64,000 nucleotides of DNA from Colius striatus (GCF_028858725.1 NC_084790.1:35815031-35879030); one strand, 5' to 3'. Positions 36,701-50,374 are shown, counted from the stretch's first letter. Notes: a model not told the origin generated them from the letters alone. A program made the numbers and translations.

Positions 36701-39700
36701 CCTGTACACAGTTGCTTTTGAAGGCTCTATCAATTTCCTTTTTCTAAAGGTTCAATGTGAGTATGGTGCAGCTGTGAGTTTCTGTAAATGCTGCCCTTAG
36801 ACAAGAGAGCTCCCAGAAGCTGAGATTCCACTATGTGCATTTTGTCCCAGATTTACAGACTGTAAAAAAGGTAAATCACCCTGTCAGCACTGACTGGTTT
36901 TTATAGCACTTTTGCTGCTTTGCTGTACTTTGTACCATGGTATGATTGTCAGATAACACTCCCAACAGAGACATGAGGCAGTGAAAGGAGCCCTTGTTTA
37001 TTCAAGTAGCTCCTTTTCCTACATCTTATTTAAAATAACATGAAGTTCACTGCTTCACCCTCCGCCCCTAACCACACACACACACACACACAAACACACA
37101 CTTTCCTTTCCACAAACCTTCCAGATGAGGCAAAGTAACTACGAGCAGGAGGTGCCGAGGGAAAAAAAAAAGGAAGAAAAAAAGAAAATTTAAAAAAGAG
37201 AGGAATTTGCTGGAGGCAAAGGAACAGCAGAAATAAGAAGTTCAATTCCCTGACTGCCAGTCCAGCGTTGCTGCAGCTCACTACACTGTGCTCTCTCTGT
37301 GCCCTAGTCCACCAGCACACCTGTGGGATTTTGGGTGGGAGGCACCTAGGGATGGGTATAGGGAGGTATACAGGGAGGTGGCAATGGTGAGAGGAGGCTG
37401 AGGAGAGTTGGGTGGGGGAAGGCTGTACCCAGAGGTACTCCTCTTCTTGCATGTCCTTGAGCTGTGGGATGTGTTTTCCCCTCTTTCCCTTCCTCTCTCA
37501 ACCCAAAGGAAATCCTTGCAGTCCAAGCAACCGTACAACAAACAGCATGGTTCAACTACAAAGAGCTTGAGCTCATTCCTCCTATGGAGTGTGGAGATAA
37601 AAAAACCCAAGTCACACATTATGGATTGGCAGCGTAAGGTCTTGTGACATCCATGCTCAATCTTCCCCTCTGCTAGGAGCTGAGAGTCTCATGCTCTGAG
37701 GCTTGCCTGAAACTGAAGAGGGAAACAATGAGCCTCCTCTTCAGATCATGCTGATGCAAAGTGAACAAAGCATGGCAGCAGGGAGTGGTGGCTGGGGAAT
37801 CTTTGCTCCCTGGAGCAGATCACAGGCACCTGCCTGGTACAAGAAACAAGCACCATCTGTTTTTCTGTTGCCATTTACTTCAGGGCTGAGGGCACTTCAC
37901 AAAATCCAGTGCAATATGTTAACCAATATTAGCAGGCACTGGGTTCCCCCTGTGGTATAACGCTGTGGCACTGTATGTTTGCTAGAAGCACTCCAGTTCT
38001 TGCTGGCAGCAGGCATCTGCTATTTGATTAAGATTTGCAGGACTAGGTCTCCAGTGGCCAGTTTCAAAGCAGATTTAACTTCACTTAGGTCAAAGGTATA
38101 ACTTGAGGGAAGAACTTTCTCCTCCAAGATCATTATTTAATAGCAGCTTGCTAATTATGACTGAGTGCTGGGCTCCTGGCAAGTCCCCTGCCAGCCCTCA
38201 GGCATTAACCGCCAGCTCGGGGGCCATTTGCCAGGGAATGTCCTAGCAGAGGTGGCGCTTTGTGCAAAAACTGCTCTGCTGCTGCTGCCGCCTGAACTGC
38301 CTGAATAGCTTTGGAGTAGAGAGGAAGTGGGGACTGCTGCTACCAAGGGAGAGATCTTCATCTTTTCTATTGTTTAGACTTTTGTCTGGTGACAATTGCA
38401 GCTGCATTAACCACAGATGGTATTCCCTCCCCCAACACACACCCTCCCCACCCCAATTTTTATATTTTTCTTAAGAGGCAGGCAGCAGGGTGTAGAGAGC
38501 TTCAGTTATCTGGGCGGATGGTGGTGTTTTATTTTTAGTCTTTCTGGCTGTTGGAGCAGATTCACTGCTGGGCTGGAGTTGTTTCTTTGCACAATTATCT
38601 TTACACACAGCAGATGAGGATCTTTGTTCTTGAAATTGCACTGACTGCTTCTGGATGTGTCTTCTCAGTCTGAGTTAAACCTTGTCCTCGGTGGCAACAT
38701 TTTTTCCCTCCACTGAAAATGGTGTAGCCTTCCAGATCTACATTCCTGAGAGCAGAATTAATCTCTTGATTTTAAGCTGCTGTCTTCCTGGGTTTCTGTA
38801 TTGTCAGCTAAATGTGAGGTTGTTAACCTGGTTTTAGGGAAGGTGACTAGAAAGCATAGAATCCAGGCTTGCAGGTTAATGAAATTCATCTGCCCAGGAT
38901 ACATACATGAGTGATTTTTGCACAGACTTGACGCAGACTAGTGGGATACAAACTGCATGAAGGCACTAGACAATACATGATTTGCATAGTGCACCAGAGA
39001 AAGCTGAAGAATACATTGCTCAGATGTGCAACACTAGCAAAGACTGAAGCTGTAAGCCATATCATACTAAAAGCTAAGCTTGGTGGGAAGAGAATGAGAC
39101 AAAAGAAATTGAAATGATATCCCCTGTCAGTAAAGGGACTGCCTTTTAACTGGAGGATGCCGTGGTTACAGAGAATTCAAGGGATGTGTAGGTGACTATG
39201 CGAGAAAAGAAGCTGTGCTGAAACACAGTTACAGTTACTGCAGGATTGGATCATGCTCATTTTTTTCCTTATGTTTCTAGCTGAAATTCTGAGCACAACT
39301 GGAAACTCACACCAGGAGGGGGAAAAGGAGAGGAATTTAAGGTGGAGAGATGTATGGAATTTGATTACACCTGAAATGAAGCTCTCTGTAGGACTATCAG
39401 CACAAGAGGGGACATTGGGAGAGGGAAGGAGCTGTTGTTTGAGGATCCTGATAAATATCAGAAATACAAACACACGTTTTTGAAGTGTAAAGCAGGAGCT
39501 GGTCTCACAAAGGCATCTGTTTGCTGACAAGGCTTGTGACCACAAAGGTAGTATTGTTCTTTCCAAAGGCAAGAGGAGAGAGACAAAGAAAAAGTGGTGT
39601 GAAGGAGTGAGCTGGGGATATTTTTGCACCGATAATACTGCTAACCTGACATGTTCACAGCCCCAGGGCTAGTTGCTAACATGGTTTCCTGGAACGCTGA

Positions 39701-42085
39701 TCTGGGGACTGTCTGCAGCAGCAGAAAGAGCAGTTGCAGACTGCTGGTATTCGTAGCTGAGATGTAAACAGGCATCCAACAAAACCCGACCCATATACCA
39801 GAACTACAGTGCAGAGACTGAAAAGCCTGGCAAAATACAATCCACTCGACTCATTAGAAGAAAAAAGAAAGCACAGGTAACTTTCCCTATGTTATTAAAA
39901 ATATCTGCTTTTGTACATCCATATATATTTGTCTTTTAAAAAACCCCAAACAAACACCAGAAATAGAACAGTGGGAGAGAGAGAAGCAGGTTGCACTCTG
40001 AATTTCACACGAATCCACGCGGCTGCTTGGAAGAATAAAACTGTAAAGGCAAAAGTTCTGCCTTGGGGAGTGAATGTGCTGCCATATAAAGCAGCACTGC
40101 TTAAATCCCTATCACTGATGCTACAGTGTTTTTGACAGAAAGGTATATGTGATCGGTTCCAGGTAGATGCAAACTACTGAGTAGATTTGTTCCCACAACA
40201 CAAATCCAAAGTAACACATGGAGTAGGAAAATAATAAAAAAAAAAAGAAAGATATATAATTCCCATTTAGATCAAGCAATGAGTCTCAACATTAGTCTAC
40301 AAAAAACACAGAAAAATCTCAAAATCCTGAAATTTGGGGCGTTGTTTTTTAAACAAGCCTCTCATGAAGCAAAGACACTTTGATGAGACAATTTTTTCCT
40401 CCTTTAAGGGCAGAGTAGAGTACTAGGCCTGACAGTAATTTCTGACTTCTACCAAAATAGAAATGTGCTAACTCTGTCAGGGCTACTGCCAAAAAGAGCC
40501 TGCAAGATGCAGGTAGCATGACCATAGCCACACAGAATACCCACAGGCACATCAGTACTGGCTGTATCTCTCAGTCAGGTCTCTGAACATGGCTCTGACA
40601 TAATTCACAACCCCTTAACTATGATTCCCCAGTGATTCGTAATTGGTGCTGGACTGGAACTTGAAGGAGATCACAGGGAACTTCCCCATCTGCAGTAATG
40701 TGTCTTGTGCAACTGCCAGAACACCCCAATTAACCTCTGAGTGACTGGGATCTCTTTGTTCACCCATACTATTACTATCTACTTTCATTAACCCTGAGCA
40801 TCTTGCACGGTATGAGGCTGCTTCACGTGGACATGGGATCACAGCAAGGCTATCATTCCAATGTTTGCACTTTCTGCAGGTGAAAGGTGCTATCCCCTCT
40901 GTTCTCCAGTCCCCTCTGGGACTGCTGTAAGGATGAGTTTGCCAAAGAATATGAAAAGCAGAGCTTTTTGCATGTGTAAGAGGATAAGTGAAAATATTTG
41001 TCCTTTATACTCTTGGCTGGGGATAGTTTTACCCTGCTCGAACTGTCTGTGTGCCACTGGCATAAAAAGCAGCTTCAGAAATGGAGAAGTGAGTGTCCCC
41101 TGCAGGGCCGTGGGAGAGAATGAAAGACTTTCCAATGGCACTGGCAACAGAGTTAGGGCAAACTCAGGAGCTTTTGATGGCCTTTCTGGTTAATGGCAAT
41201 TACTGTGCACCCTTTGCACAGCACTGTACTGTTGCCAGGTCTGCTCTGGGCACTGGGTTCCCTTTGCTGTTCATCTCTGTGAGGCAAGGTGGTCAGCCAA
41301 CAAATACATGGACATTTTGGCTGGGATACCCGCATATTTTGTAGGAATGACACTTTCCTTCTCCAGCCTCCCTCATGGCACTTCTGGCTTAGTCTTGGCA
41401 GCTCTGAGGCTACAGCAGAAGCCTGGATGTATCAGACTGGAGAATGTCTGCCACCAGCAGCGAGAAGTCAGTGAGGGCTGGGCAGAGAATCAGGCAGTTG
41501 CTTCCCTGGAGAAGTCTTCTGAAATAAGCATGATCACATGTGTTTGTATTGTTGGCTGTGTGCTTACTGAAGGCCCAAGGTAAAGGTCCACCTGGCTCAG
41601 CTCCAGCCATGAATCATTAAGCTTGGGCCAGCTGGGGACAGCCCCCAAGAAGGTGTGAACAGGGACTGGGAAAGCAGTCTGGATATGTTCTGCCCTGGGG
41701 CCTCCCTGCCTTCCCTTCTAAAAAGCAGCAGGTGGCACAGCTAGCGTGTCAGCTGTTGGGAATTCTGCTGCAGGGGAACTCTCAGAAGCCTGGAGAAGCT
41801 GGACTTGTAGCAGCACTGAATGGTTGTATGAAGAAATTAAACTCCATTTACTCCTTTGTAAAGTCCTACCTGGACTCCAGCATCTGGTTGCAAATGCAAT
41901 GTTTGTGATGATCATGTCTACGAATGGGGATATGACTTTAGTAATTAGAGTGACTCTGTGCAGGACATGCAGGACGAGGGGGAACAATAGAAATGTCCAG
42001 CACCCCCACTGTGCCCCAGCCACTGACACAGTGCCCCCACAACAGCAGCTGGTGTGACAGCCAGGGGTATCAAGCATTCATTCAC
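33743..42085. other. Sequence upstream of TAL2, possibly its intron
   Basis: No coding block or recent mobile element is recognised in these 8.3 kb. A (CA)n tract lies at about 37071-37092. Open frames of up to 150 codons occur on both strands but lack domains and splice context. Non-coding control elements of TAL2 may lie here, but none can be picked with confidence. Confidence 0.5.
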
Positions 42086-42104
42086 CATCTCATTTACTTT
42101 GCAG
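42086..42104 (+). other. TAL2: Splice acceptor in front of the TAL2 start codon
   Basis: The run catctcatttactttgcag has a pyrimidine-rich tract and a CAG acceptor. The coding ATG follows ten bases later at 42115. It implies that the TAL2 leader is spliced from an upstream non-coding exon. Confidence 0.6.
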
Positions 42105-42114
42105 CATCTTGAGA

Positions 42115-42459
42115 ATGACAAGGAAGATCTTCACCAACACCAGGGAGCGGTGGAGGCAGCAGAATGTCAACAGCGCCTTTGCCAAGCTGAGGAAACTCAT
42201 TCCCACCCACCCCCCAGACAAAAAGCTGAGCAAGAACGAGACGCTCCGGTTAGCTATGAGATATATCAACTTCCTTGTCAAGGTCCTCGGAGAGCCAGGC
42301 CTGCAACAGACAGCAGTGGCAGCACGGGGCAGCATCCTGGGGCTCTTCCAGCAAGCCCCACGGTTGCAAAGCATGGAGCACCTGACACTGATTGAAAACT
42401 GTAATGCTCCTGGTATGAGCAGCAATATAGTAGAGTGTTTTTCAGAGGCATCATCGTAG
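42115..42459 (+). CDS. TAL2: TAL2, basic helix-loop-helix transcription factor
   Basis: TAL2 is a small nuclear class II bHLH factor that pairs with E proteins at E-box DNA and is needed for midbrain GABAergic neuron development. The 114-residue protein is in one exon. Residues 2-56 form the whole bHLH: basic part [18 protein letters not shown], helix 1 [11 protein letters not shown], a loop with [11 protein letters not shown], and helix 2 [15 protein letters not shown]. This region is essentially identical to mammalian TAL2. The C-terminal tail (residues 60-114) is more divergent and slightly longer than the 108-residue human protein. The ATG at 42115 matches the family start; a frame that opens at TTG 42109 adds nothing. 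Position downstream of FKTN on the same strand fits the vertebrate gene order. Confidence 0.97.
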   Translation: MTRKIFTNTRERWRQQNVNSAFAKLRKLIPTHPPDKKLSKNETLRLAMRYINFLVKVLGEPGLQQTAVAARGSILGLFQQAPRLQSMEHLTLIENCNAPGMSSNIVECFSEASS

Positions 42460-43140
42460 CAGACGAGATATGTGGTTTTAGCATTATTCTGATAGTCACC
42501 CTCTTTTTGCAGAGTCTTTGGGTTGTGATTATTTATTTATCTTTATTAATGTTTTATTTGTTACACATTTTCATTTAATAGGAAAGGAAGCCCTTGGCCA
42601 GACAACAACCTGGAACTCCAATTAGAGAACTTGCAGCACCTGGGAACTGGAAAGGACTCACTGCTGTCACAGCAGAGTCTAAGCTACAGGGCTTTCTGCC
42701 CTGGTCTCCTTCATAAATCAGATTGCAAAAATTAATGCAGTGTCTTTGGCAAGGGAAAGAGAATACTGTCCTGTGCCATTTCAAGAAAACACTGCTGAGC
42801 TCAAGAATGATGACTGCACACAAAATTTGTCCAAGACAGACATCTGGTCTCAGTAGTGAAAGATGGTGAGAGCTGTGATACTTGCCATGGTCCTTCACAA
42901 GTGATTCCAGGGGCCAATTGCACCTACCCTTGAGCCTGTGACTCTTATTTCCAGCTTGTTGGGGTTGGTTTTTTTTTTTTGGCTTTTTTAATTTTAAATA
43001 TAGCCCTTGAACCTGGCTATATCTTTCTCCATCAGACTGGAGGGATCCTTAGTGTCAGAGCAAAACACTATTAAACAAAATTAAACATTCGGTTAAAGCA
43101 AAATATGCTCCTTTAAAATAAAAGAAGACATAGTCATAGA
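42460..43140 (+). other. TAL2: Probable TAL2 3' UTR
   Basis: No gene is present. An AU-rich ATTTATTTAT word lies at 42531-42540, of the kind linked to short mRNA half-life. AATAAA at 43117-43122 is the first clear polyadenylation signal I find. The end point is an estimate. Confidence 0.4.
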
Positions 43141-45364
43141 TGAATTTCAGTGGGTTTAACAGGCAGAGCAAACCTCCTTCATAGTAGTGACAGTGTACAT
43201 TCAAAGGAAGCTGCTCCAGCTACCTTAAAAGCCCATCAAACGTGTTTGTGGCTAAATATCTTTGTTCTTCAACAGCTGTAGTAATTGGAGAGTTCTTGTG
43301 TTGGGAGGGAAACCTTTATGGAAACACCAGCATTCAATGCCCCTTCCCATGCTGGGGTGTAGAAGCAGCTGTGGCATGCCTGATCCTGACAGAGGTGCAG
43401 GGCATGTACCACTGCATCACTGCGGTGCCCCTTCACTGCAGAGCCCTGTGCCACGGGCCTTGGGCATTGAATTCCTGAGTCAGCTCTGCTTTTGATGGCA
43501 CTGGAGCTGCACACATGTCCTTGCAATCCTATAGGATCCTGGTGCTATGATGCTGGGCTGCATTTGATGTTGGACTGATGGCTGCCTCAGGTGGGGTACC
43601 AAGGTCATGCTGCCTGCCTGCCCAGCTGACTGCCTTCAAACTCCCTGCTTTTGCCTGCTGTAGCTATGGTTCCTCCATATGGACATTATCCCAAAAGGGT
43701 TGATGGGATAACAACAAAGAAATGGATGTAAATGTTTTCTTCTTGACTCAGTGGATCAGTTCCCTGTAGGGAGTGCCAACCACCATGATGTAGGTGCTTA
43801 GATGATAAGCATGATGAAAGGAGGCATGAAGGTGACCATTGTGGGTTGTTGCTCATAAATCAATTTAATTTCCTGACTGAATTACAACCTGTGCCAAGAG
43901 AGGTCTGTGACTGCTTATGCAAGTTATACAACTGCCCAGAGCAACAGAAGACATCACTTCTTAAACACCAGGTTTAAGAACTGCTTCCTGGTCAGATCCT
44001 GCTCCTGCTGACACAGGTCCTTTTGATTTAGCCATTAACCAAGGTACCTATCAGTTCTTTGAAAGGACAATAATTCACCACTGGTCAAGAAATGGAGCTC
44101 ATTTGTGACAAGGCATATCCCTTGGTTGTTTCTGTTTATTCATAAGACAATGACCTGCCTTCAGGTGCAGATAACACATATAGCCCTTCTGCCTGGGGGA
44201 ATTTGGCAGCCAAACTGAGGTACCTTTTAAAGTTCAACTAGCCATCAGGTGCACCAAAGAAGCCAGGGCTGGCTCCTGATAAGCATGTACTGTGCTGTCC
44301 TGTGCGTTGGCAAAGCCCAAGGTCTGACAGAAACCCCCATCCAGGGCTGCTGCTGTAAGGTAGAGGCATGCCAGTGGATACATTTAGGCCTTCCCTGCCT
44401 GCCAACACCCCCACCCCCCCAAAGAATAAAAAAAAAAAACCCTAAGCTGAAAGGGTTTGTGGTGAGTGTGTTCTGTTTCTGTCAATCTTCAGTTTGCTTA
44501 TCTCCGCACTTTGGAGCTGCCAGGGCCAAGGATGGCACTGGAGGGCAGCTGAGTGGAAATGCACTAAGAGCCTTTTGCATGGTTGGTGAAATCAGTCCTG
44601 CTTTCTCCCTGCCTCTGCTCACTTTAATCTCACTGAATGGAGACACAGAGCCTCAAAGGTAATGATCGGCCTCCCTCCTGGCTTTCCGTTGACTTACTGG
44701 CAGTTACAGCAGTATAAATTAGCCCAAGTAAATCACAGCAGCTATTGGTGAGGCGTGGTGCTACTATTAGGTCTGTCAGCCACTTGCACACATCACCAAG
44801 GCAAGATAAAGCATCTTGTGAGCAGGTTATTGTCCAGAGAAGGGAAAAGAAAACCTGGCAATTTTGTAACACAACATGCTTGTTCTATTGGCTGTCCTAA
44901 AAAGCTTCCTTTCTTATTATTGCTTTGGTTCATATCAGCACTTTCTTTGTTCTCCTTTTCATTTAGGAGCTCCTTACTCTCATGTTCAGCATCCATTTCA
45001 CTAGATCTATCTACCAAAGATTGGATTGTTTGGTCAAGTTTCTTCTCCATGTTTTGTGAATTTCTTATCTGTATAATCATGAAAAAAATCAATGTAACTG
45101 ATCACACTTTGTGATATGTTATTTAACACCTAATATATTTGCAATAAATTATTTAAGGAAATAATATTTTTTCTTTTTAAACTTCTCTAAAACTTGATTT
45201 TATGTTTGCACACCACTTGGTAGATGATACCAAAAACATTACAACATATAAAAAAAGAGCATAACAAAAATTTACAAGGTAATTTCCAGTAGAGGATCAT
45301 TCTACTGTGCAACACTTGCTCAAGAGTCTTGATGTTAGAAGCAACATGATCAGATGATGAAGAA
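43141..45364. other. Intergenic, no feature recognised
   Basis: No coding block, RNA gene or clear repeat is visible. Confidence 0.55.
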
Positions 45365-45617
45365 CGAAATGGGCTCCAGTTGCACCAGGGGAGGTTTAGA
45401 TTGGAGATTAGGAAGAACTTTTTCAGTGAGAGAGTTTTTAGACACTGGCACAGGCTGCCTAGAGAGATGGTGGAGTCACCATCCCTGGAGACATTTAAAA
45501 TACATGTAGATGAGGTGTTGAGGGACATGGTTTAGTAGTGTGCAGTGTTAGGTTAGTGATTAGACTTGATGATCTTAGAAGTCTTTTCCAATCAAAGCAA
45601 ACCTATGCCTCTATGAC
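45365..45617 (+). repeat. CR1 LINE 3' fragment
   Basis: It includes gggctccagttgcaccaggg, aggaagaactttttcagtga, cactggcacaggctgcct and the end ttagacttgatgatcttaga, with a degraded octamer tail. The order and direction are those of the end of CR1 ORF2 and its 3' UTR. Confidence 0.9.
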
Positions 45618-46125
45618 AGGAATTCTTTTGTTTATTATGATTTCCTAGAGGTTTTGGTTGAAATATATGTCAAGCTACCTGCTAAGATTTTGACCAGCTC
45701 TTGGAAAAGTCTGATAAGTAAAATTTCACTGTGCAACAGCATTGTATTAGACCTCGAAACATTCACAACTCAAAACATTTTAACCAACTCTATCTTAAAA
45801 ATGAGAAATCACTCTAAAGAATTCATTTCGGCTCTGATTTTACTCTAGTGTTATTTGGAGAGGTTCAGATAGGGACAACCTACAAATTCGGACTGGACTC
45901 AGATTCTGAGTTACTCCAAAGTTGAGGAGAGTTTAGATGTAAAGTGTCTCTTTCTGGCCAACACTTGGAGGAAACAACCTAATTGCCATCTAAATATGAG
46001 GCTGGGAGAAAGAGACAAAACACTATGACAAAGGATGCAGAAGGTATGAGTGGGAAATTACTGTGACACAGGCCCAATTTCAGTTTCATGCTTAACTAGA
46101 TGTCTCACAGTTCTGACACTTCTCT

Positions 46126-46710
46126 ATGGTACACCAAGAGAGGGATTTCTGCTGGAGAAAGGTACTGTCTCAAGAGACTACTCTGCCCTTGTGAGATCAC
46201 ATCTGGAATATTGTGTCCAGTTCTGGGCCCCTTAGTTCAAAAAGGACAGGGAGCTGATGGAGAGAGTTCAGTGCAAGGCCACAGAGATGATGGAGTGGAG
46301 CATCTATCTTATGATGAAAGGCCAAGGGAACTGGGGCTCTTTAGCTTGGAGGAGACTGAGGGGTGACCTCATTCATGTTTACAAATATATAAAGGGTGGA
46401 TGTCAGAAGGATGGAGCCAGGCTGTTCTCAGTGATGGCCAATGATAGAACAAAGGGCAATGGATATAAGCTGGAACATAAGAGGTTCCAAAGAAACACAA
46501 GGAAGAATTTCTTCATTGTGAGGGTGACAGAGCACTGGAACAGGCTGCCCAGGTGGGTTGTCGAGTCTTCTTCTCTGGAGACATTCAAAACCCACCTGGA
46601 CGAGTTCCTGTGTGACCTGCTCTCAGTGGTCCTGCTCTGGCAGTGGGGTTGGACTAGATGATCTTTTGAGGTCCCTTCCAACCCTTAAGATTCTGCCATT
46701 ATGTATTTAT
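46126..46710 (+). repeat. CR1 LINE, about 0.6 kb of the 3' part
   Basis: Clear ORF2 segments can be read, including [16 protein letters not shown] and [18 protein letters not shown], ending in ggactagatgatcttttgag and ttccaacccttaagattctg. It is the forward counterpart of the CR1 at 28929-29935. The short interval 45618-46125 before it has no recognised feature. Confidence 0.92.
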
Positions 46711-49694
46711 GAAATCCACAAAAATGAGATTCAAAGTCTGTTTTTATACTAAGCAAGACAATGCTGCCTCAGAGAGGCCTCTCTGCTACAGCAAGTAATG
46801 TCAAATTTGTTATTACACTCAGGAACATGTGACAATGGCTCCAGAAGAAGTGGGCATGACATAACTATGTTAACGTGGTTCTGTGCTGGGAGACGACGGT
46901 CACAGAGATGTACCAAGTCTTTTGCAGGTGGCTGGATGTGTCTTTCACATATTGAAGCAGTGGAAAAATATTAGTATAAATGACAAAAATGTCCTTAGTC
47001 TTAAGGTCCTGACTGGATCTCTAACTAGCAGTGCTAAATAGAGTTGTGTAAACAGCACTTTTTTTTCCTTTTATGATTTTTTTTTTTGTAAGGATATGGC
47101 TGCCAATAATGCAAGGAAGACCAGCTAAGATGGCATCTTCTAAAAGCATCTTTGGTATCTGCTGATACAAAAAGGCATGATGTAAAGTTAAGAGAGCCAT
47201 GGCTCCCTCCAAGACAAGATAGTCCTGTCCTAGCTGGCACAGAGGATGTATGTTAGGTGTTCTCCCGTGCCTTTGTGATGCAGAAATCCCAGTTAAGTAT
47301 TAGCTTACTTGGAATTTCCAATAGGATCTACACAAGAATATAGGTCCACATTTCAGATCAAATGAAGATTACTTTATCCAAAGGCTGAACAGTAGGAGAC
47401 AAGTGCCACTCTCCAGCTATCACAGAACCTGACAGAACTGATGCCAGGAGAGCTGCAATGTTCACTGTCCTTAAGTGTAACCCATGCATCACCAGAAACA
47501 AGCTTGCTGTGCAGACTGCAGTTCATCATGTCCACTTCATCAGTATCTCCTTTGTGGCTATGGAGTGCAATTGAAGTTGGATATTTGAGTTGGGCAAGGA
47601 AAGAAACTGTGTCTTGCAAAGACATTGTAGTCTTGTGGACAAATCCTAGTGATGGCCAGATGGTGGTTAGAGGAAGGACAAGCCTGTAATCTAGGTTTGA
47701 GCCTGAGATTCAGTGGATTGAGATCCCAGCTGTTGTGAACATATGGTGCTTGTGCTGAGCATTACACAGCAAAATCCTAGGTCTGGATGGTGCCTTGTTT
47801 TTTCTAGACTGTTGCCCGTGCTGAGGAACACTTTGTGGTGAGACATGTACTAATCAGCCCTGTTAGTTGTACTGAGTTGAAATCAAGGAGGAGGAAGGTA
47901 CAATTAACATAGCAGAGGGAGACCAATGGGATTCCTGAACCAGAGAAATTAAATAGCAAAACAGAACAGTTTTGACACACTAAGATCCATCCCAGCACCT
48001 TGGTCTGAGCAAGAATCGGAAGCTGCAGGACTGATCTGTTTCAGACGCATAAGATTCACGAACCATTTAGTAACTTCCAGTATCTGACTGCCTCCCACAA
48101 ATTTCTTTGCTGCTAGGGAATGATGTGCAGTGACCATGGCTAAAGCAGGGTGAACAAGGCAGATCTGACTTTTGTTCTTTGAAGGCTGAATGATAAAATA
48201 AGGTGGACAGAATGGGCGACTTAACTACTGACCTGTGGGGCAGGGGTCACTTGGAAGGCAGTCTTAAATCTAAAGGTCATCGACAAAGTGACAGGGTCTA
48301 AATCTGTCACTTTTCAGAGGAGTAATTGTATTTTTAATACAGCAGGTGCTGAGAGAGAATCAGAGAGGAGAAGGTGGGTGGAGGAGGCAGCTCAAACAAC
48401 TATTTGGGTTACAGAAGGTAGAGATTGACCTGTATCTAGTCAATAACTATGTCTGGTTGAATGTATTCATTGTTATTCTGCCCATAAGCTATGGATGGCA
48501 CTTTTATTGCACTCTGGGTTGCTCCAGCTCTTCTCTATAAAAAATAAGTTAGTCTCATCCCACTGTGTTCTGCCCCTACCCTCTTATGTGTGCAAATGAA
48601 TGCACATCCCATCTCTACACGGTTTGTTTTGCTGACAGGGATTGCAAACCCAACAGTGCACAATGGAGGATCCTGCGATAAGCCTTTGTCGGAGTGTCCT
48701 TTGGAAAAGGGACTCCCAAGCCCCTGAAGAGGCCTGAAAGCCAAAAGGCCCTGAAAACCAAAAAGCCAAAGAACAATGAACCGTGGGTACATCTTCCCTG
48801 CTGAGCATCAATGCCACAAATTAGCATCAAAGTGGCTCAGGATGAAGGGCAGAAAGAAGCCAGTGAGGCTTCTATGGATCTCAGCACAGACTGCACTGGG
48901 CCTTGGATGAAGGTTCAAAATTTTTTTGGCAAGAAACCATGCAGAGAGATATTTACATGCAGATGGCAGCAGAAGCTTGCCATGCACCCACCTTCCTGTA
49001 CCATTACAGCAGGCAGGTGGCACAGTGAACAACACTATCACATCACAGACCCGGGGAAGATCCCACACTTTCTTTGAAATTTCCTACTCTGCACCTTGAA
49101 AGACACTCTGTCTTAGATAGTCTAAAACCTTAATGGAAAGCTAAAGTCAGGAAGTCTCCAGGAAGGCATTCTGCCTCCAACTCTGGGAGTACACAACATT
49201 TAGCATCGATTTTCTCTTGGTGACTATATTAGGCAAACCCCATCAGACAGCAGCACACAGTCATGGAGCTGAGAAGGGCTCAGAGCAGCTGATAGTAAAC
49301 CTCACTTCAAACACAGCAGAATTACTGTGTTCTGATACACAGTCCTACAACCAAACAAAACATAACCTCTAGATTTCCACAACTGAAGGCTACTATACAG
49401 TATTAAATTCATACCTTAAAAAACTTTGCACTTACTGGAAAGACCTGAAGACTCCCAAGAGGAAACTGCAATTCCTGAAAGCACCTTGAGCGAAGGCTCT
49501 TAGACACAGCTAAGCACAGAAGCTCAGACCAGCTGACTGTGGCCTAAAGTGTTTTAGTGCCTGTGGGTTAAAAGTTGTTTCAGAAGGAAGTATCTGGCCC
49601 TGCTAAAAGGCTCTGCAGTGATCTCCACAGGAATGGATGGTAAAAAGTCAGTTGCCAGTTGAGAGCTCCTGACAGGGAGAGTGAACTTGGCAGG
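46711..49694. other. Intergenic, no gene recognised
   Basis: Nothing with coding or repeat support is seen. The stretch ends at the provirus target site. Confidence 0.55.
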
Positions 49695-49698
49695 CCGG
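49695..49698. repeat. Provirus target site duplication, left copy
   Basis: CCGG here matches CCGG at 56688-56691. A 4-bp duplication is usual for gammaretrovirus-like (ERV1) integrases. Confidence 0.85.
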
Positions 49699-50165
49699 TG
49701 TAAGAAACTATGAACTAAGGTATTGTTTATTGAGATTTATGTTAAGCTCAATGTAAAGGTTAGACAACAAAAGACAGGAAAATTGCATATGCGAACAGCT
49801 GCCAGACATCACTTGTGTGTAATTGCCTTTACATACCAATACCACCTATGCAAGCAAAAGAGATACTGCTCAAAGATAACTACAGGATGTTCTGAGGAAC
49901 AAAGGAGGAAGACTCCTCACTCAACAACCACCGGAAGGCAGAAAACGACCCCTTCACAGCAACTGAAGAATGCGCAGAGTACCTACAGTGCTTCACGGCC
50001 ACGGACTAAAATGTATAAAAAAGGGACTGTTTGAACTGATTAGTACGGCAGTTGGCGGAGCGCAGACTCCCCTGTCGTCCAGCGCTGTCTTTGCTCATAT
50101 TCTACTTGCTACAATTAATAAAATTATAATTGGATTATGATCCGTTGTGGTCTCAATTTATGACA
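49699..50165 (+). repeat. 5' LTR
   Basis: It begins TGTAAGAAAC and ends TTTATGACA. A TATA box, TATAAAA, lies at 50014-50020 and AATAAA at 50117-50122, which orders U3, R and U5. A 103-codon open frame inside it also appears in the other LTR and has no coding meaning. Confidence 0.95.
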
Positions 50166-50171
50166 ATTTCT

Positions 50172-50189
50172 TGGTGCCGTGACTCGGAT
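50172..50189 (+). other. Primer binding site, tRNA-His type
   Basis: TGGTGCCGTGACTCGGAT starts six bases after the LTR. It is the 18-base complement of the 3' end of tRNA-His, the primer type known from HERV-H. Confidence 0.85.
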
Positions 50190-50368
50190 AAGGAACGGTG
50201 AGCTTCAGTCCTCCGGGGAGGCGCCCCGCGGCAATCCGCGGCCCCGCGACTGACAGCCTACCTCAACCTTACCGACGAACCTAAATTCTAGAATAATGAG
50301 CAAAGGGGAAACCGGTAAAATCCCATAAAAATTCTGTGCACGGGAGTCCGGACGAAGACGCAGGACGC

Positions 50369-50374
50369 GTAAGT
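50369..50374 (+). other. Candidate retroviral splice donor
   Basis: GTAAGT lies in the untranslated leader between the primer site and gag. It would be the donor for a spliced env message. A weaker gtgagt is at about 50534. Confidence 0.45.

Noticed and set aside
37030-37452. 140-codon minus-strand frame with a Cys-Val run
   Set aside because: It runs through a (CA)n microsatellite and low-complexity sequence.
39177-39629. 150-codon minus-strand frame
   Set aside because: It has no recognisable domain, splice sites or neighbours; it is within chance for 64 kb in six frames.
42054-42395. 113-codon frame overlapping TAL2
   Set aside because: It is a shadow of the TAL2 coding exon in another frame.
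46050-46661. Frames of 61-134 codons
   Set aside because: They are parts of the CR1 at 46126-46710.
49723-50034. 103-codon frame in the 5' LTR, repeated exactly at 56245-56556
   Set aside because: It sits across U3 and the promoter in both LTRs; its repeat reflects LTR identity, not a gene.
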